Made by a program: the position numbers and the translations under genes. A DNA stretch of 64,000 bases from Vreelandella sp042466685 (GTDB lineage Bacteria > Pseudomonadota > Gammaproteobacteria > Pseudomonadales > Halomonadaceae). The DNA lies in NCBI RefSeq assembly GCF_042466685.1, contig NZ_CP170448.1:3224001-3288000 (forward strand), written 5' to 3'. The first letter of the stretch is position 1. Every line of letters begins with the position of its first letter. Under the pieces are notes generated by a model. It was not told the DNA's origin. It did no database searches and saw only the letters and a program-made list of their open reading frames with translations. Shown one piece after another: positions 52,299 through 61,238 of the stretch.

Positions 52299-54053
52299 AT
52301 GTTACGGCATACAATACTACTACCCGTGGCTGCCTCTGCGGCTCTACTACTGAGTGGCTGCCAATCAACGCCTGGCCCACAGGATGGCCCTCTCGGCACC
52401 TGGGGCGACGATCCGATGCACAATGCGCCGCCGATCACTCGTGGGCTTGATGCTAATGGGCTCAGCACGCTACTCGGCGCCGAGCTTGCTGGCCAGCGCG
52501 GCGACTATCGTTACGCAAGCCAGGGCTACCTTGAAGCGGCTAAGCGCTACCGCGAGCCAGCGCTTGCTGAACGTGCCACCTTTGCGGCGCGCTTTGGCAA
52601 TGAAGCCGCATTAATAGAGGCTTCTGCACTGCGCTGGCGAGAGCTTGACCCTCAGGCAGAAGCGCCTAATCGTCTACTGGCGGCCTTCTCATTACAGCGT
52701 GGCGATTGGTTAGACAGCCTCGAACAGCGCCTGGATATCGTTGAAGCGGGCGGCCACGGCGATATCACCGCCTTTGCCGAGATTGCCGTGGCAGAGGAAG
52801 AGGCACCATTGAGGTTAATTGCCCAGCAACTGCAGGCGCATTTAGCCCGCCCTGATGCTGACCAGTTGCCGCACCATAGCGATGTACTGCTGGGCACGGC
52901 TTTGATCGAAGCTACCCTTGGCGACACCGCACCGGCTCAGCGACGGCTTGAACAAGTCGAAGTGCTCGACCCAGAATCCGCTGCATTATGGTTAGTGAAA
53001 GCACGCTTGGCACTGGAAGTTGAGGACTACCCCACTGCTCAGCGCGCTGCCCAGCAGGGCCTGGAGCTCGCGCCTGACGATGTACGTTTTATCTTACTGC
53101 TGGCCCAGGCGGAAATTCGCCTTAACAATATTAGTGCCGCTGAAGTTCAAACCGATGCACTACTCGCAAGCCACGGCGGCAATCAGGATCTGCGCTTGTC
53201 GCTAGCCCAACTCTATTTGGAAGAGGGGCACCCTGAACCCGCGCAACGATTGTTGCAGCCGCTTATCGGCCAGCCAGAGGTGCCGGATTTAGCTTATTAC
53301 CTACTTGGCGCCCTCACTCAAGAGCAAGGCGATACCGATAATGCGCTACTTTATTACCGCCAAGTTAGCGAAGGCAGTGAATTTTTACCTGCTCGCGCGG
53401 CGGCAGCGCAGATGCTGATTGAGGAGGATCGTCTGCTGGATGCTCGTGCCTTCCTGCGTATTGAGCGAATGCGCTTCGATAACTACTTTTCTGAGCTGGT
53501 GATGCTTGAAGTCCAGCTGCTGGACGAGATAAATCAGCCTGCGGACGCCGATGCGCTATTAGACCGCGAGATTAGCCGTACGCCTGATGATGCATCGCTC
53601 CTTTATATGCGTGCTATGCGGCGCTGGGAAGCAGGCAATATTTCGGGCATGGAGCAGGATTTACGTCAGATACTGCGCAGCGACCCAAACAATGCCGAAG
53701 CGCTCAATGCCCTTGGCTACACCCTGGCTGACCTTAACTTGCCTGGGCGTTTACAAGAAGCATTTGAACTGATTGAACGCGCCTACGAGGCCGACCCGAA
53801 CAACCCTGCCGTACTCGACAGCATGGGCTGGGTCTACTTCCGTCTTGGGCAGCCTGAAGAAGCGTTACCCTGGCTTGAAAGTGCCTACACCCAGCTACCT
53901 GATCAGGAAGTTGCCGCACATTTAGCAGAAGTACTAAAAGCGTTGGGGCGCGAGGAAGAGGCACGCCGACTGGTTCAGCAAATCATGCAGCGAACAAACC
54001 GGCATCCGCTGATTGACGAGCTGCTTGAGCGCTATCCAGAGCTAAGCCCTTAA
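52299..54053 (+). CDS. TPR-repeat outer-membrane lipoprotein
   Basis: A 584-residue lipoprotein with a clear lipobox: MLRHTILLPVAASAALLLSG followed by the acylated Cys at residue 21. The remainder is a run of tetratricopeptide repeats, with examples AALWLVKARLALEVEDYPTA, AEALNALGYTLADLNLPGRL and NPAVLDSMGWVYFRLGQPEE. The arrangement just upstream of lolB and ispE is shared with other gammaproteobacteria, where a TPR protein of this type occurs. Function is unknown; TPR domains suggest protein scaffolding. The ATG at 52224 (GAGAG 5 nt upstream) is an alternative start but gives an atypically long signal peptide. Confidence 0.85.
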   Translation: MLRHTILLPVAASAALLLSGCQSTPGPQDGPLGTWGDDPMHNAPPITRGLDANGLSTLLGAELAGQRGDYRYASQGYLEAAKRYREPALAERATFAARFGNEAALIEASALRWRELDPQAEAPNRLLAAFSLQRGDWLDSLEQRLDIVEAGGHGDITAFAEIAVAEEEAPLRLIAQQLQAHLARPDADQLPHHSDVLLGTALIEATLGDTAPAQRRLEQVEVLDPESAALWLVKARLALEVEDYPTAQRAAQQGLELAPDDVRFILLLAQAEIRLNNISAAEVQTDALLASHGGNQDLRLSLAQLYLEEGHPEPAQRLLQPLIGQPEVPDLAYYLLGALTQEQGDTDNALLYYRQVSEGSEFLPARAAAAQMLIEEDRLLDARAFLRIERMRFDNYFSELVMLEVQLLDEINQPADADALLDREISRTPDDASLLYMRAMRRWEAGNISGMEQDLRQILRSDPNNAEALNALGYTLADLNLPGRLQEAFELIERAYEADPNNPAVLDSMGWVYFRLGQPEEALPWLESAYTQLPDQEVAAHLAEVLKALGREEEARRLVQQIMQRTNRHPLIDELLERYPELSP

Positions 54054-54162
54054 ATAAGCCCCGACCTAACGCCGCCAGAGGCACCCTAACCCTGCGAACC
54101 CCTAATGCGGCGCATCAATCATGTTACTCTTGCGCCGTACTCATCTGACATGGAGCCTGTTT

Positions 54163-54822
54163 ATGTTGACACTGACGTCCCCTTCACCCTGCTGGCCATT
54201 AACACGCCACGCTTCGCGCCTCTGGCTTGCCGGCTTCACGCTACTCTTACTCGCCGGGTGCGCCTCCCAGGCGCCTATGGATGAGAGTGGCCGTCAGGCA
54301 GGCCAATGGGAGCGCCAGCAAGCCGAGGTAGAGGCATTCGATACCTGGACACTGGTCGGCAAAGCCGGATTGCGCACACCAGACGAGAATGTCAGCGCCA
54401 ACCTGGATTGGAACCAAACCCCTTACTATTTCCGCATGCTGATTAGCGGGCCATTTGGCGGCGGGCGCAATGTGCTTGAGGGCCGCGAAGGGCGTTTCTC
54501 GCTCTCCAATAGCGACGGTCGTTTTGAAGCAGAGACCCCAGAAGCCTTAATGGAAGAGCAGTTGGGCTGGTCGCTACCCGTCACCGCCATGCCTAACTGG
54601 GTACGCGGACTGCCCGGCGATCCAGATAGTGACAACGCCAGCAGCTATCAGCTAGAAACCGACGAACTGGGCTTCCCAAGCCACCTTGAACAGGACGGCT
54701 GGGAAATTGACTACCGCGACTGGGAGCAGGTCAACGACTTATGGCTCCCCCGTCGCATGGTCATGCATTACGACGACGTGCGCATTACGCTGGTCGTTAA
54801 TCAGTGGCAAGCCAGCGAGTAA
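54163..54822 (+). CDS. lolB: Outer-membrane lipoprotein receptor LolB
   Basis: LolB accepts lipoproteins from LolA in the periplasm and inserts them in the outer membrane. The 219-residue protein has a signal with lipobox LLLLAGC near residue 28, then TLVGKAGLRTPDENVSANLD, a beta-sheet-rich region with PYYFRMLISGPFGGG and VLEGREGRFSLSNSDGR, and LGWSLPVTAMPNWVRGLPGD. It lies immediately upstream of ispE, a conserved pair. ATG 54163 has GGAG upstream; ATG 54121 is also open. Confidence 0.93.
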   Translation: MLTLTSPSPCWPLTRHASRLWLAGFTLLLLAGCASQAPMDESGRQAGQWERQQAEVEAFDTWTLVGKAGLRTPDENVSANLDWNQTPYYFRMLISGPFGGGRNVLEGREGRFSLSNSDGRFEAETPEALMEEQLGWSLPVTAMPNWVRGLPGDPDSDNASSYQLETDELGFPSHLEQDGWEIDYRDWEQVNDLWLPRRMVMHYDDVRITLVVNQWQASE

Positions 54823-54836
54823 AGGTAGCCTTTTAC

Positions 54837-55688
54837 ATGAACGCGCCGTTAACGCTCCCGGCTCCGGCCAAGTTGAACCGCATGCTGCATATTGTGGGCC
54901 GTCGTGATGACGGTTATCACGCGCTGCAAACGCTTTTTCAATTTATCGATCTATGCGATCAGCTTACGCTTACTCCCCGCAGTGACGGGGAGATCCACTT
55001 GACCAGTGAGGTAAGCGGCGTTAGCCACGATGACAATTTGGTCGTGCGCGCAGCACGCTTATTGCAAACCCATAGCGGCACACCATTGGGGGCTACGCTT
55101 AAGATTGAAAAGCAACTACCTTTGGGCGGCGGCCTCGGGGGCGGCAGCTCCAACGCAGCCACCACGTTAGTGGGGCTTAACCACCTTTGGCAACTCAACC
55201 TACCGCTGGGAGAACTAGCCCGCCTGGGGCTTCAGCTTGGGGCTGATGTCCCTGTCTTTGTCCACGGCCATAGCGCCTGGGCCGAAGGGGTTGGCGAGCT
55301 GCTTACCCCAGTAACGCTTGATACGCCATGGTTCGTGATTATTCACCCCGGTATTAATGTGTCTACGCCGGGCGTCTTCCAAGACCCGCAATTGACACGT
55401 GACAGCCACCCCATTACTATGGCGCGCGCACTGCAGGGGGGAGCGCCGGAGTGGCGCAACGACTGTGAAGCCGTGGTAAAGGAACGCTATCCGCCAATTG
55501 CGGAAGCCTTTCACTGGCTAGCACAGCACGCACCCAGCCGGTTGACCGGCACGGGCGCTTGTTTGTTTGCTACTTTTAAAACACAGCAAACAGCACAGGC
55601 AACCGCGCAATTAGCGGAACAATACTGGCCGACATGGGTTGCACGCGGACTCAACACCTCTCCTCTACATGCTGCACTGGGCTTTTAG
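54837..55688 (+). CDS. ispE: 4-diphosphocytidyl-2-C-methyl-D-erythritol kinase
   Basis: Phosphorylates CDP-ME in the MEP pathway of isoprenoid synthesis. The 283-residue GHMP kinase has LPAPAKLNRMLHIVGRRDDG, YHALQTLFQFIDLCDQLTL, the ATP-binding loop LPLGGGLGGGSSNAATTLVG, LGADVPVFVHGHSAWAEGVG and LTGTGACLFATF. The ATG at 54837 is preceded by AAAGGTAG; an upstream in-frame ATG at 54804 would overlap lolB. A tRNA-Gln and prs follow, the conserved order. Confidence 0.96.
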   Translation: MNAPLTLPAPAKLNRMLHIVGRRDDGYHALQTLFQFIDLCDQLTLTPRSDGEIHLTSEVSGVSHDDNLVVRAARLLQTHSGTPLGATLKIEKQLPLGGGLGGGSSNAATTLVGLNHLWQLNLPLGELARLGLQLGADVPVFVHGHSAWAEGVGELLTPVTLDTPWFVIIHPGINVSTPGVFQDPQLTRDSHPITMARALQGGAPEWRNDCEAVVKERYPPIAEAFHWLAQHAPSRLTGTGACLFATFKTQQTAQATAQLAEQYWPTWVARGLNTSPLHAALGF

Positions 55689-55740
55689 TAAGAGCCCGCT
55701 CTGGGCAGTTGAAAGCGCCTGGATAACTGAGGGCCATTGT

Positions 55741-55815
55741 TGGGGTATCGCCAAGTGGTAAGGCACCGGTTTTTGGTATCGGCATTCCCAGGTTCGAATC
55801 CTGGTACCCCAGCCA
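55741..55815 (+). tRNA. tRNA-Gln (anticodon TTG)
   Basis: A 75-nt cloverleaf with 3' CCA encoded. The acceptor starts TGGGGTA and pairs with TACCCCA; the D arm is short; the anticodon loop holds TTG between CCGGT-like and ATCGG stem sides; the T arm reads CCAGGTTCGAATCCTGG. It sits between ispE and prs, as in many gammaproteobacteria. Confidence 0.97.
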
Positions 55816-55891
55816 ATTTAATTTTCACATATGGCCTAAGCATGATCTGCGTTTTCTCCCCTGATCCCCAACACTGCAAAGGTGGCTGCGC

Positions 55892-56833
55892 GTGTCAAAA
55901 TTGATGGTTTTCGCCGGGAATGCCAATCCCGCACTCGCTCAAAAAATTGCCGAGAGCTTAGACAGCCGTATGGGTAACGCTACGGTGGGTCAATTCAGCG
56001 ACGGCGAAATCGCAGTCGAGATCAATGAGAACGTGCGCGGTAAGGATGTTTTCATCCTGCAATCCACCTGTGCACCGACAAATGACAATTTGATGGAGTT
56101 GATTCTGATGGTCGACGCCCTGCGTCGCGCCTCGGCAACTCGCATCACAGCGGTACTGCCTTACTTTGGCTATGCCCGCCAGGATCGCCGCGTGCGCTCC
56201 GCACGGGTGCCGATTTCCGCTAAGGTAGTGGCGGATATGATGGTTAAAGCGGGCGTTGACCGTGTGATGACCATGGATCTACACGCTGACCAGATCCAAG
56301 GCTTCTTTGATGTTCCTGTCGACAACGTCTACGGCTCGCCCATTCTGCTGGATGATATCGAACGTCAGAATTACAGCGACCTCGTCGTCGTTTCCCCTGA
56401 CGTAGGTGGCGTTGTTCGCGCTCGAGCCATCGCGAAACAGCTGAATGCCGATCTTGCCATTATCGATAAGCGTCGCCCCCAGGCCAACCAGGCCCAGGTG
56501 ATGCACATCATTGGCGAGATTGAAGGCCGCACCTGTGTCGTGGTCGACGACATGATCGATACCGCCGGCACGCTGTGCAAAGCCGGTGAAGCGCTAAAAG
56601 ATCACGGCGCCAAGCGTGTAGTAGCCTATGCGACTCACCCGATCCTGTCCGGCCCAGCGGTCGACAACATTACCAACTCCGTACTGGATGAAGTGGTGGT
56701 GACCGACACCATCCCGCTATCTGACGTTGCTCGTCGTAGCGGCAAAATTCGCCAGTTGAGCGTTGCAGGCCTGATCGCGGAAGCGATTCGTCGGGTCAGC
56801 AACGAAGAATCTGTCAGCGCGATGTTCCACTAA
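55892..56833 (+). CDS. prs: Ribose-phosphate pyrophosphokinase
   Basis: Makes PRPP from ribose-5-phosphate and ATP for purine, pyrimidine, His and Trp synthesis. A 313-residue protein with MVFAGNANPALAQKIAESL, FSDGEIAVEINENVRGKDVF, RITAVLPYFGYARQDRRVRS, VMTMDLHADQIQGFFDVPVD, SPDVGGVVRARAIAKQL and the PRPP-binding CVVVDDMIDTAGTLCKAGEA. A GTG start at 55892 is chosen by alignment with the family. It forms a conserved block with rplY and pth. Confidence 0.97.
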   Translation: MSKLMVFAGNANPALAQKIAESLDSRMGNATVGQFSDGEIAVEINENVRGKDVFILQSTCAPTNDNLMELILMVDALRRASATRITAVLPYFGYARQDRRVRSARVPISAKVVADMMVKAGVDRVMTMDLHADQIQGFFDVPVDNVYGSPILLDDIERQNYSDLVVVSPDVGGVVRARAIAKQLNADLAIIDKRRPQANQAQVMHIIGEIEGRTCVVVDDMIDTAGTLCKAGEALKDHGAKRVVAYATHPILSGPAVDNITNSVLDEVVVTDTIPLSDVARRSGKIRQLSVAGLIAEAIRRVSNEESVSAMFH

Positions 56834-56928
56834 CGCCTGACGATACAGCCCCCTTTTGGGGCCACGGAAACGCTGTCGTCTGGTCGCGGTCGGCAGCGTA
56901 TTCCTTACTTTAACTAAGAGGCAATTCC

Positions 56929-57570
56929 ATGTCTGATTTTATCCTGAAAGCCAGCGTTCGTAACGACCTGGGGAAAGGTGCGAGCCGCCGCCTGCGTCGT
57001 GCGAACCAGCAAGTGCCGGCCGTTGTATACGGTGGCGAGAAAGGCGCGCAGTCTATCTCCGTAGAAAAAACCGCTTTCTACAAAGCGATTGAAGACGAGT
57101 CTTTCTTCTCCTCGGTCATCAAGCTGATGATCGAAGGCAAAGAAGAGCAAGTGGTTGTTCGTGACCTGCAGCGTCACCCTTTCAAGCCGCTGCTGACCCA
57201 CGCCGACTTCCTGCGCGTTGATGCCACTCACGAAATCACCATCAACGTGCCGCTGCACGTGACGGGCGAAGAGAAGTGTGTCGGCATTAAAGACCAAGGC
57301 GGCGAACTGCACGTACTGGCCAACGAAGTTGCCATCAGCTGCTTGCCGAAAGACCTGCCTGACTTTATCGAAGTCGACATCTCTGCCGTTGAGCTGGGCA
57401 CTACCCTGCACCTGTCTGATCTTACCCTGCCGGCCGGCGTTACTTCGGTTGACCTGTCCCACGGTGAAGAGCACGACAATGCGGTACTTAGCATCACTAA
57501 AGTAAAAGTACGTGCTGAAGCCGAAGAAGACGGTGAAAGCGAAGGCGAAGAAGACTCCAGCGCCGAGTAA
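56929..57570 (+). CDS. rplY: Ribosomal protein L25/general stress protein CTC
   Basis: Binds 5S rRNA in the 50S subunit. The 213-residue form is longer than E. coli L25 (94 residues) and belongs to the TL5/CTC type with an extra C-terminal domain. The N-terminal half has FILKASVRNDLGKGASRRLR, RANQQVPAVVYGG and RHPFKPLLTHADFLRV; the C-terminal half has INVPLHVTGEEKCVGI and TTLHLSDLTLPAGVTSVDL, ending in an acidic tail rich in Glu. A strong terminator follows. Confidence 0.96.
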   Translation: MSDFILKASVRNDLGKGASRRLRRANQQVPAVVYGGEKGAQSISVEKTAFYKAIEDESFFSSVIKLMIEGKEEQVVVRDLQRHPFKPLLTHADFLRVDATHEITINVPLHVTGEEKCVGIKDQGGELHVLANEVAISCLPKDLPDFIEVDISAVELGTTLHLSDLTLPAGVTSVDLSHGEEHDNAVLSITKVKVRAEAEEDGESEGEEDSSAE

Positions 57571-57636
57571 GTACCCTGTTAAGCATCCTATCGGGGCCAT
57601 GCCTGCGTGGCCCTCGTGATGCTGACATGATGTTAG

Positions 57637-57666
57637 AATCAAGCGCCTCGGCGCTTGATTTTTTTT
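57637..57666 (+). terminator. Rho-independent terminator after rplY
   Basis: AATCAAGCGCC pairs perfectly with GGCGCTTGATT (11-bp stem, 2-nt loop) and is followed by a U tract of eight. It ends the prs-rplY transcript about 67 bp past the rplY stop. Confidence 0.93.
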
Positions 57667-57696
57667 AGGCCCGCCGCTGGCGCGGCGTCAACCATG

Positions 57697-57750
57697 TTTT
57701 CTGGATTGTTTTGGTTTTCTGGATAGTGTTGGTCTTCTGGATACATTGAT
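57697..57750 (+). repeat. Three tandem degenerate 18-bp repeats before pth
   Basis: Three consecutive units run TTTTCTGGATTGTTTTGG, TTTTCTGGATAGTGTTGG and TCTTCTGGATACATTGAT. All share TTCTGGAT. They end 11 bp before the pth start, next to its ribosome-binding site, and may hold promoter or leader function. No meaning is assigned. Confidence 0.65.
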
Positions 57751-57761
57751 GAGGTGGGAAG

Positions 57762-58349
57762 ATGAGCCAGGTAACAGCCATTATTGGATTAGGCAACCCC
57801 GGGGCAGAGTATGAAGCCACACGCCATAACGCTGGCTTCTGGCTGGTCGACGCTATTGCCCAAAGCGCCCATGCAGAGCTACGCCCGGAAAAAAAGTTTT
57901 TCGGCCACTACGCCAAGGTGCGCCTAGGCGATCATGAGCTGCACCTGCTAAACCCCGCCACTTTTATGAATCGCAGTGGTGCCGCGGTAGCGGCCTTAAG
58001 CCAGTTTTTCAAACTCGCCCCTGAAAACCTACTGGTCGCCCATGATGAACTCGACCTCCCCCCCGGCCAGGCACGCTACAAAACCGACGGTGGGCATGGG
58101 GGTCACAATGGCCTGCGCGATATAATTAGCGCCTTAGGTGGCCAGAAACAGTTTCACCGAGTACGGATTGGCATTGGCCACCCCGGCGAGGCACGTCAGG
58201 TTACTAATTATGTGCTGGGGCGCCCCGGGAAAACCGAACAGGAAGCCATCGTTCGCGCCCTGGATGAGTGCATCACTACCCTACCGTTAGCGCTCGCGGG
58301 TGACTGGGCCAAAGCCATGAACCAGCTACATAGCTTTAAGCCAGAATAG
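57762..58349 (+). CDS. pth: Peptidyl-tRNA hydrolase
   Basis: Frees tRNA from peptidyl-tRNA released by stalled ribosomes. The 195-residue enzyme has IIGLGNPGAEYEATRHNAGF (catalytic His), PATFMNRSGAAVAALSQFF, VAHDELDLPPGQARYKTDGG, HGGHNGLRDIISALGGQKQF and RVRIGIGHPGEARQVTNYVL. GAGGTGGG lies upstream of the ATG. It sits between rplY and ychF, the conserved order in this group. Confidence 0.97.
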   Translation: MSQVTAIIGLGNPGAEYEATRHNAGFWLVDAIAQSAHAELRPEKKFFGHYAKVRLGDHELHLLNPATFMNRSGAAVAALSQFFKLAPENLLVAHDELDLPPGQARYKTDGGHGGHNGLRDIISALGGQKQFHRVRIGIGHPGEARQVTNYVLGRPGKTEQEAIVRALDECITTLPLALAGDWAKAMNQLHSFKPE

Positions 58350-58453
58350 ACGTCGCCAAAAGCTGGCGAGTCACGCCGGTAGCTGACGGCCAGCGCATCT
58401 CGTAGAATGGCGGTTACTTTTACGCCCTACCACTTTATTCTCAGGAACATTTT

Positions 58454-59545
58454 ATGGGTTTCAATTGCGGCATCGTCGGCCTGCCTAACGTCGGCAAGTC
58501 CACACTCTTCAATGCACTGACCAAGTCAGGCATCGATGCAGAGAACTTCCCCTTCTGCACCATTGAGCCGAACGTGGGTATCGTGCCGATGCCGGATCCA
58601 CGACTTGATAAGCTCGCCGAAATCGTCAAGCCGCAAAAAGTATTGCCCACGACCATGGAGTTCGTCGATATTGCAGGCTTAGTCGCCGGGGCCTCCAAAG
58701 GCGAAGGTTTGGGCAATAAATTCCTGGCCAATATTCGTGAAACCCAAGCGATAGCCCATGTGGTTCGCTGCTTCGATAACGACAACGTTATCCACGTAGC
58801 CAACCAGGTCGACCCCCGCGCCGATATTGAAACAATCAATTTAGAGTTGGCACTGGCCGATCTGGACACCGTCGAAAAAGCCAGCCAGCGCCTGGTTCGC
58901 TCGGTGAAGGGCGGCGACAAAGATGCCATTGCTACCAAGGCAATTCTTGACCGTATACAGCCCCACGTGGCGGAAGGCATGCCGCTACGCAGCTTTGGCT
59001 TAAGCGAAGAAGAGCAGCGCCAGGTTAAGAGCTTCGGCTTTTTGACCCTGAAGCCGACCATGTACATCGCCAACGTCAATGAAGACGGTTTCGAGAACAA
59101 TCCCTACCTGGATATCGTGAACGAAATCGCCGCTGAGGAAGGCGCACTGGTGGTCCCTGTTTGCAACCAGCTGGAGGCAGAAATCGCCGAGCTGGATGAC
59201 GAAGAGCGTTCGATGTTCTTAAGCGAGATGGGCATGGATGAGCCAGGCCTTGATCGCGTGATTCGCGCGGGTTATTCACTGCTAGGCCTGCACACCTACT
59301 TCACGGCCGGTGTTAAAGAAGTGCGCGCCTGGACAGTGAAAGAGGGCGCAACAGCCCCTGAAGCCGCTGGCGTGATTCACACCGACTTTCAAAAAGGCTT
59401 TATCCGCGCCGAAGTGGTCGCCTATGAGGACTTCGTATCGCTAGGCGGCGAACAGGCAGCCAAAGACGCCGGGAAGTGGCGCCTGGAGGGCAAAGAGTAC
59501 ATTGTCAAAGATGGCGATGTAGTGCACTTCCGTTTTAATGTGTAA
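58454..59545 (+). CDS. ychF: Redox-regulated ATPase YchF (Obg-like)
   Basis: A 363-residue OBG-family P-loop ATPase that binds ribosomes. G1 is CGIVGLPNVGKSTLFNALT (residues 5-23), then NFPFCTIEPNVGIVPMPDPR, VDIAGLVAGASKGEGLGNKF, and NVNED in place of the usual NKxD, explaining ATP preference. A central helical domain and a C-terminal TGS domain (FKEG-like FQKGFIRAEVVAYEDF) follow. YchF modulates oxidative stress responses. It is the last gene of the rplY-pth-ychF group. Confidence 0.97.
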   Translation: MGFNCGIVGLPNVGKSTLFNALTKSGIDAENFPFCTIEPNVGIVPMPDPRLDKLAEIVKPQKVLPTTMEFVDIAGLVAGASKGEGLGNKFLANIRETQAIAHVVRCFDNDNVIHVANQVDPRADIETINLELALADLDTVEKASQRLVRSVKGGDKDAIATKAILDRIQPHVAEGMPLRSFGLSEEEQRQVKSFGFLTLKPTMYIANVNEDGFENNPYLDIVNEIAAEEGALVVPVCNQLEAEIAELDDEERSMFLSEMGMDEPGLDRVIRAGYSLLGLHTYFTAGVKEVRAWTVKEGATAPEAAGVIHTDFQKGFIRAEVVAYEDFVSLGGEQAAKDAGKWRLEGKEYIVKDGDVVHFRFNV

Positions 59546-59621
59546 TCAGCAGCCAGTAAACTTACGACAATAAAAGATTGACGAAAGACGGGGTTGTCAG
59601 TATCATTCGCCCCCGTTGAAA

Positions 59622-59698
59622 GGCTACGTAGCTCAGCTGGTTAGAGCACATCACTCATAATGATGGGGTCCCCTGTTCAAATCAGGGCGTAGCCACCA
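59622..59698 (+). tRNA. tRNA-Met (elongator, anticodon CAT)
   Basis: A 77-nt tRNA with encoded CCA. It starts GGCTACGTAGCTCAGCTGG and ends CGTAGCCACCA; the anticodon CAT lies in CATCACT-CAT-AATGATG. It closely resembles E. coli elongator tRNA-Met, not initiator tRNA, since the first base pair is intact. It is followed by a bidirectional terminator. Confidence 0.95.
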
Positions 59699-59719
59699 AA
59701 CGACGTAATCAAAATACAG

Positions 59720-59751
59720 AAAAGCCCGCTGATCCTGTCAGCGGGCTTTTT
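59720..59751. terminator. Bidirectional terminator between tRNA-Met and apeB
   Basis: AAAAGCCCGCTGA and TCAGCGGGCTTTT form a 13-bp stem with a 5-nt loop and U tracts in both directions. It serves the tRNA on the plus strand and the convergent aminopeptidase gene on the minus strand. Confidence 0.93.
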
Positions 59752-59780
59752 GTATATGCGGCACATGCACGATAGAGAAA

Positions 59781-61100
59781 TCAGCTAATCTCTTCGCGAT
59801 TCAAGAATCCCACCAACGCACGGGTCAGATACTCGACATCCTTAGTGCCCGCGGTTTCACGAATCGAATGCATCGCCCATTGAGGCACCCCTACATCAAT
59901 AGTGGGCACACCTAGCTCGGTAGCGGTAATCGGCCCAATGGTGCTTCCGCAGCCCATATCCGCTCGGGTGACAAACGACTGGACTGGCACATCCGCGTCA
60001 CGACACACATCGCGAAATAGCGCGCCGGTAACACTATTGGTCGCGTAACGCTGGCTCGCATTCACTTTGATCACCGGGCCTCCGTTGATCGCCGGGCCAT
60101 GACGCTCATCGTGCTTATCGCGAAAGTTAGGGTGGAGCGCATGGGCGTTATCGCAAGAGATCATCAACGACGATTGAATAAGCTGAATCAGCGACTCCTC
60201 ACTCCCCCGCTCACTTTTGTTGCCACCGACTTGAGCATTGATACGCTTAAGCACATCGGCCAAGAAAGGGCCCTGAGCGCCGCAAGCGCTAGCACTGCCG
60301 ACCTCCTCGTGATCATTAGCCACCAGCAGCGCGCCCTGGCGGCCATCGCAAGCCAGCAGCGCTTCTAACCCTATAAAACAGGAGAGCAGATTATCCAGCC
60401 GGGCACTCGCTACCAGCTCTTGCTTCACGCCCACCAGGGAGGGTGGCTGAACGTCGTAAAAACCTAATTCGAAATCAACTATTTCCACAGCACGCAGCCC
60501 ATGCTGCTCTTCCACCCACTGCGCCAACAGCTGCTCCAAAGTGGCAGAGTCGCTCTGCATTAGCACCGGCGCCATCTGCGTCTGCGGATTGATCTGACGG
60601 CCAGCATTGACATCACGATCCAGGTGAATCGCCAAGCTTGGCACCATGGCAATCGCCCTGTCGATATTGAGCAACACACTGTCCAAGCGACCATCGGCAT
60701 GGCGCACATACACCCGCCCCGCCAACCCAAGATCACGATCAAACCAAGGCGCCAACAAAACGCCGCCGTATACCTGCACGCCCATCTGTAGCCAACCAGC
60801 AGAGCACTGAGTAGCGTTGGGCTTTAGGTGCAGGCCCGGACTATCAGTGTGAGCCCCCACCATCCGCAGCGCTGTTAATGCAGACTCAGGCAATTGAAAT
60901 GCAATAATAGAGGAGTCATTACGGGTCACGTAGTAGCGCTTACCCGGTGTTAGCTGCCAATTGGCCTTCTCTTCCAGTCGCTGAAAACCGGCTTGCTCGA
61001 ATCGCACGGCCATATTGGCCGCGGCGTGCCACGGGGTCGGTGATTGGCGTAGAAAATCGCATAACCGCGTCAAACGATCAGCGTTGAAAGTCTCGGACAT
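59781..61100 (-). CDS. apeB: M18-family aspartyl aminopeptidase
   Basis: A 439-residue zinc aminopeptidase of the M18 family. It has LCDFLRQSPTPWHAAANMAV, RMVGAHTDSPGLHLKPNATQ (His ligand), VQVYGGVLLAPWFDRDLGLA (Asp bridging ligand), LLVANDHEEVGSASACGAQG (catalytic Glu), SCDNAHALHPNFRDKHDER and VTRADMGCGSTIGPITATEL. M18 enzymes remove N-terminal acidic residues. ATG 61100 has GAGGATTT upstream; ATG 61112 is alternative. It is divergent from prc. Confidence 0.95.
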   Translation of the reverse strand: MSETFNADRLTRLCDFLRQSPTPWHAAANMAVRFEQAGFQRLEEKANWQLTPGKRYYVTRNDSSIIAFQLPESALTALRMVGAHTDSPGLHLKPNATQCSAGWLQMGVQVYGGVLLAPWFDRDLGLAGRVYVRHADGRLDSVLLNIDRAIAMVPSLAIHLDRDVNAGRQINPQTQMAPVLMQSDSATLEQLLAQWVEEQHGLRAVEIVDFELGFYDVQPPSLVGVKQELVASARLDNLLSCFIGLEALLACDGRQGALLVANDHEEVGSASACGAQGPFLADVLKRINAQVGGNKSERGSEESLIQLIQSSLMISCDNAHALHPNFRDKHDERHGPAINGGPVIKVNASQRYATNSVTGALFRDVCRDADVPVQSFVTRADMGCGSTIGPITATELGVPTIDVGVPQWAMHSIRETAGTKDVEYLTRALVGFLNREEIS

Positions 61101-61238
61101 GGAAATCCTCATAACAGTAATGATTGAGTCTCATCGCGCAGGTGACCTGCTACAATACTCCCTCGACCTACGCAACTCATGGGTCAAATGCGAGTCTAGG
61201 GAAGAATGAGTGTACACAAATCCGGGAGAGCTTGACTG

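Noticed and set aside
55685..55879. 64-codon minus-strand reading frame across tRNA-Gln
   Set aside because: Its GVPGFEPGNADTKNRCLTTW segment is simply the tRNA antisense strand, a well-known false gene; it has no ribosome-binding site.
56914..57642. 242-codon minus-strand frame opposite rplY
   Set aside because: Antisense to a clear ribosomal protein gene, and the frame arises from its codon bias; no family motif.
58441..59100. 219-codon minus-strand frame opposite ychF
   Set aside because: Complementary to the GTPase-fold coding region; composition is Ser/Ala-rich as expected from an antisense frame.
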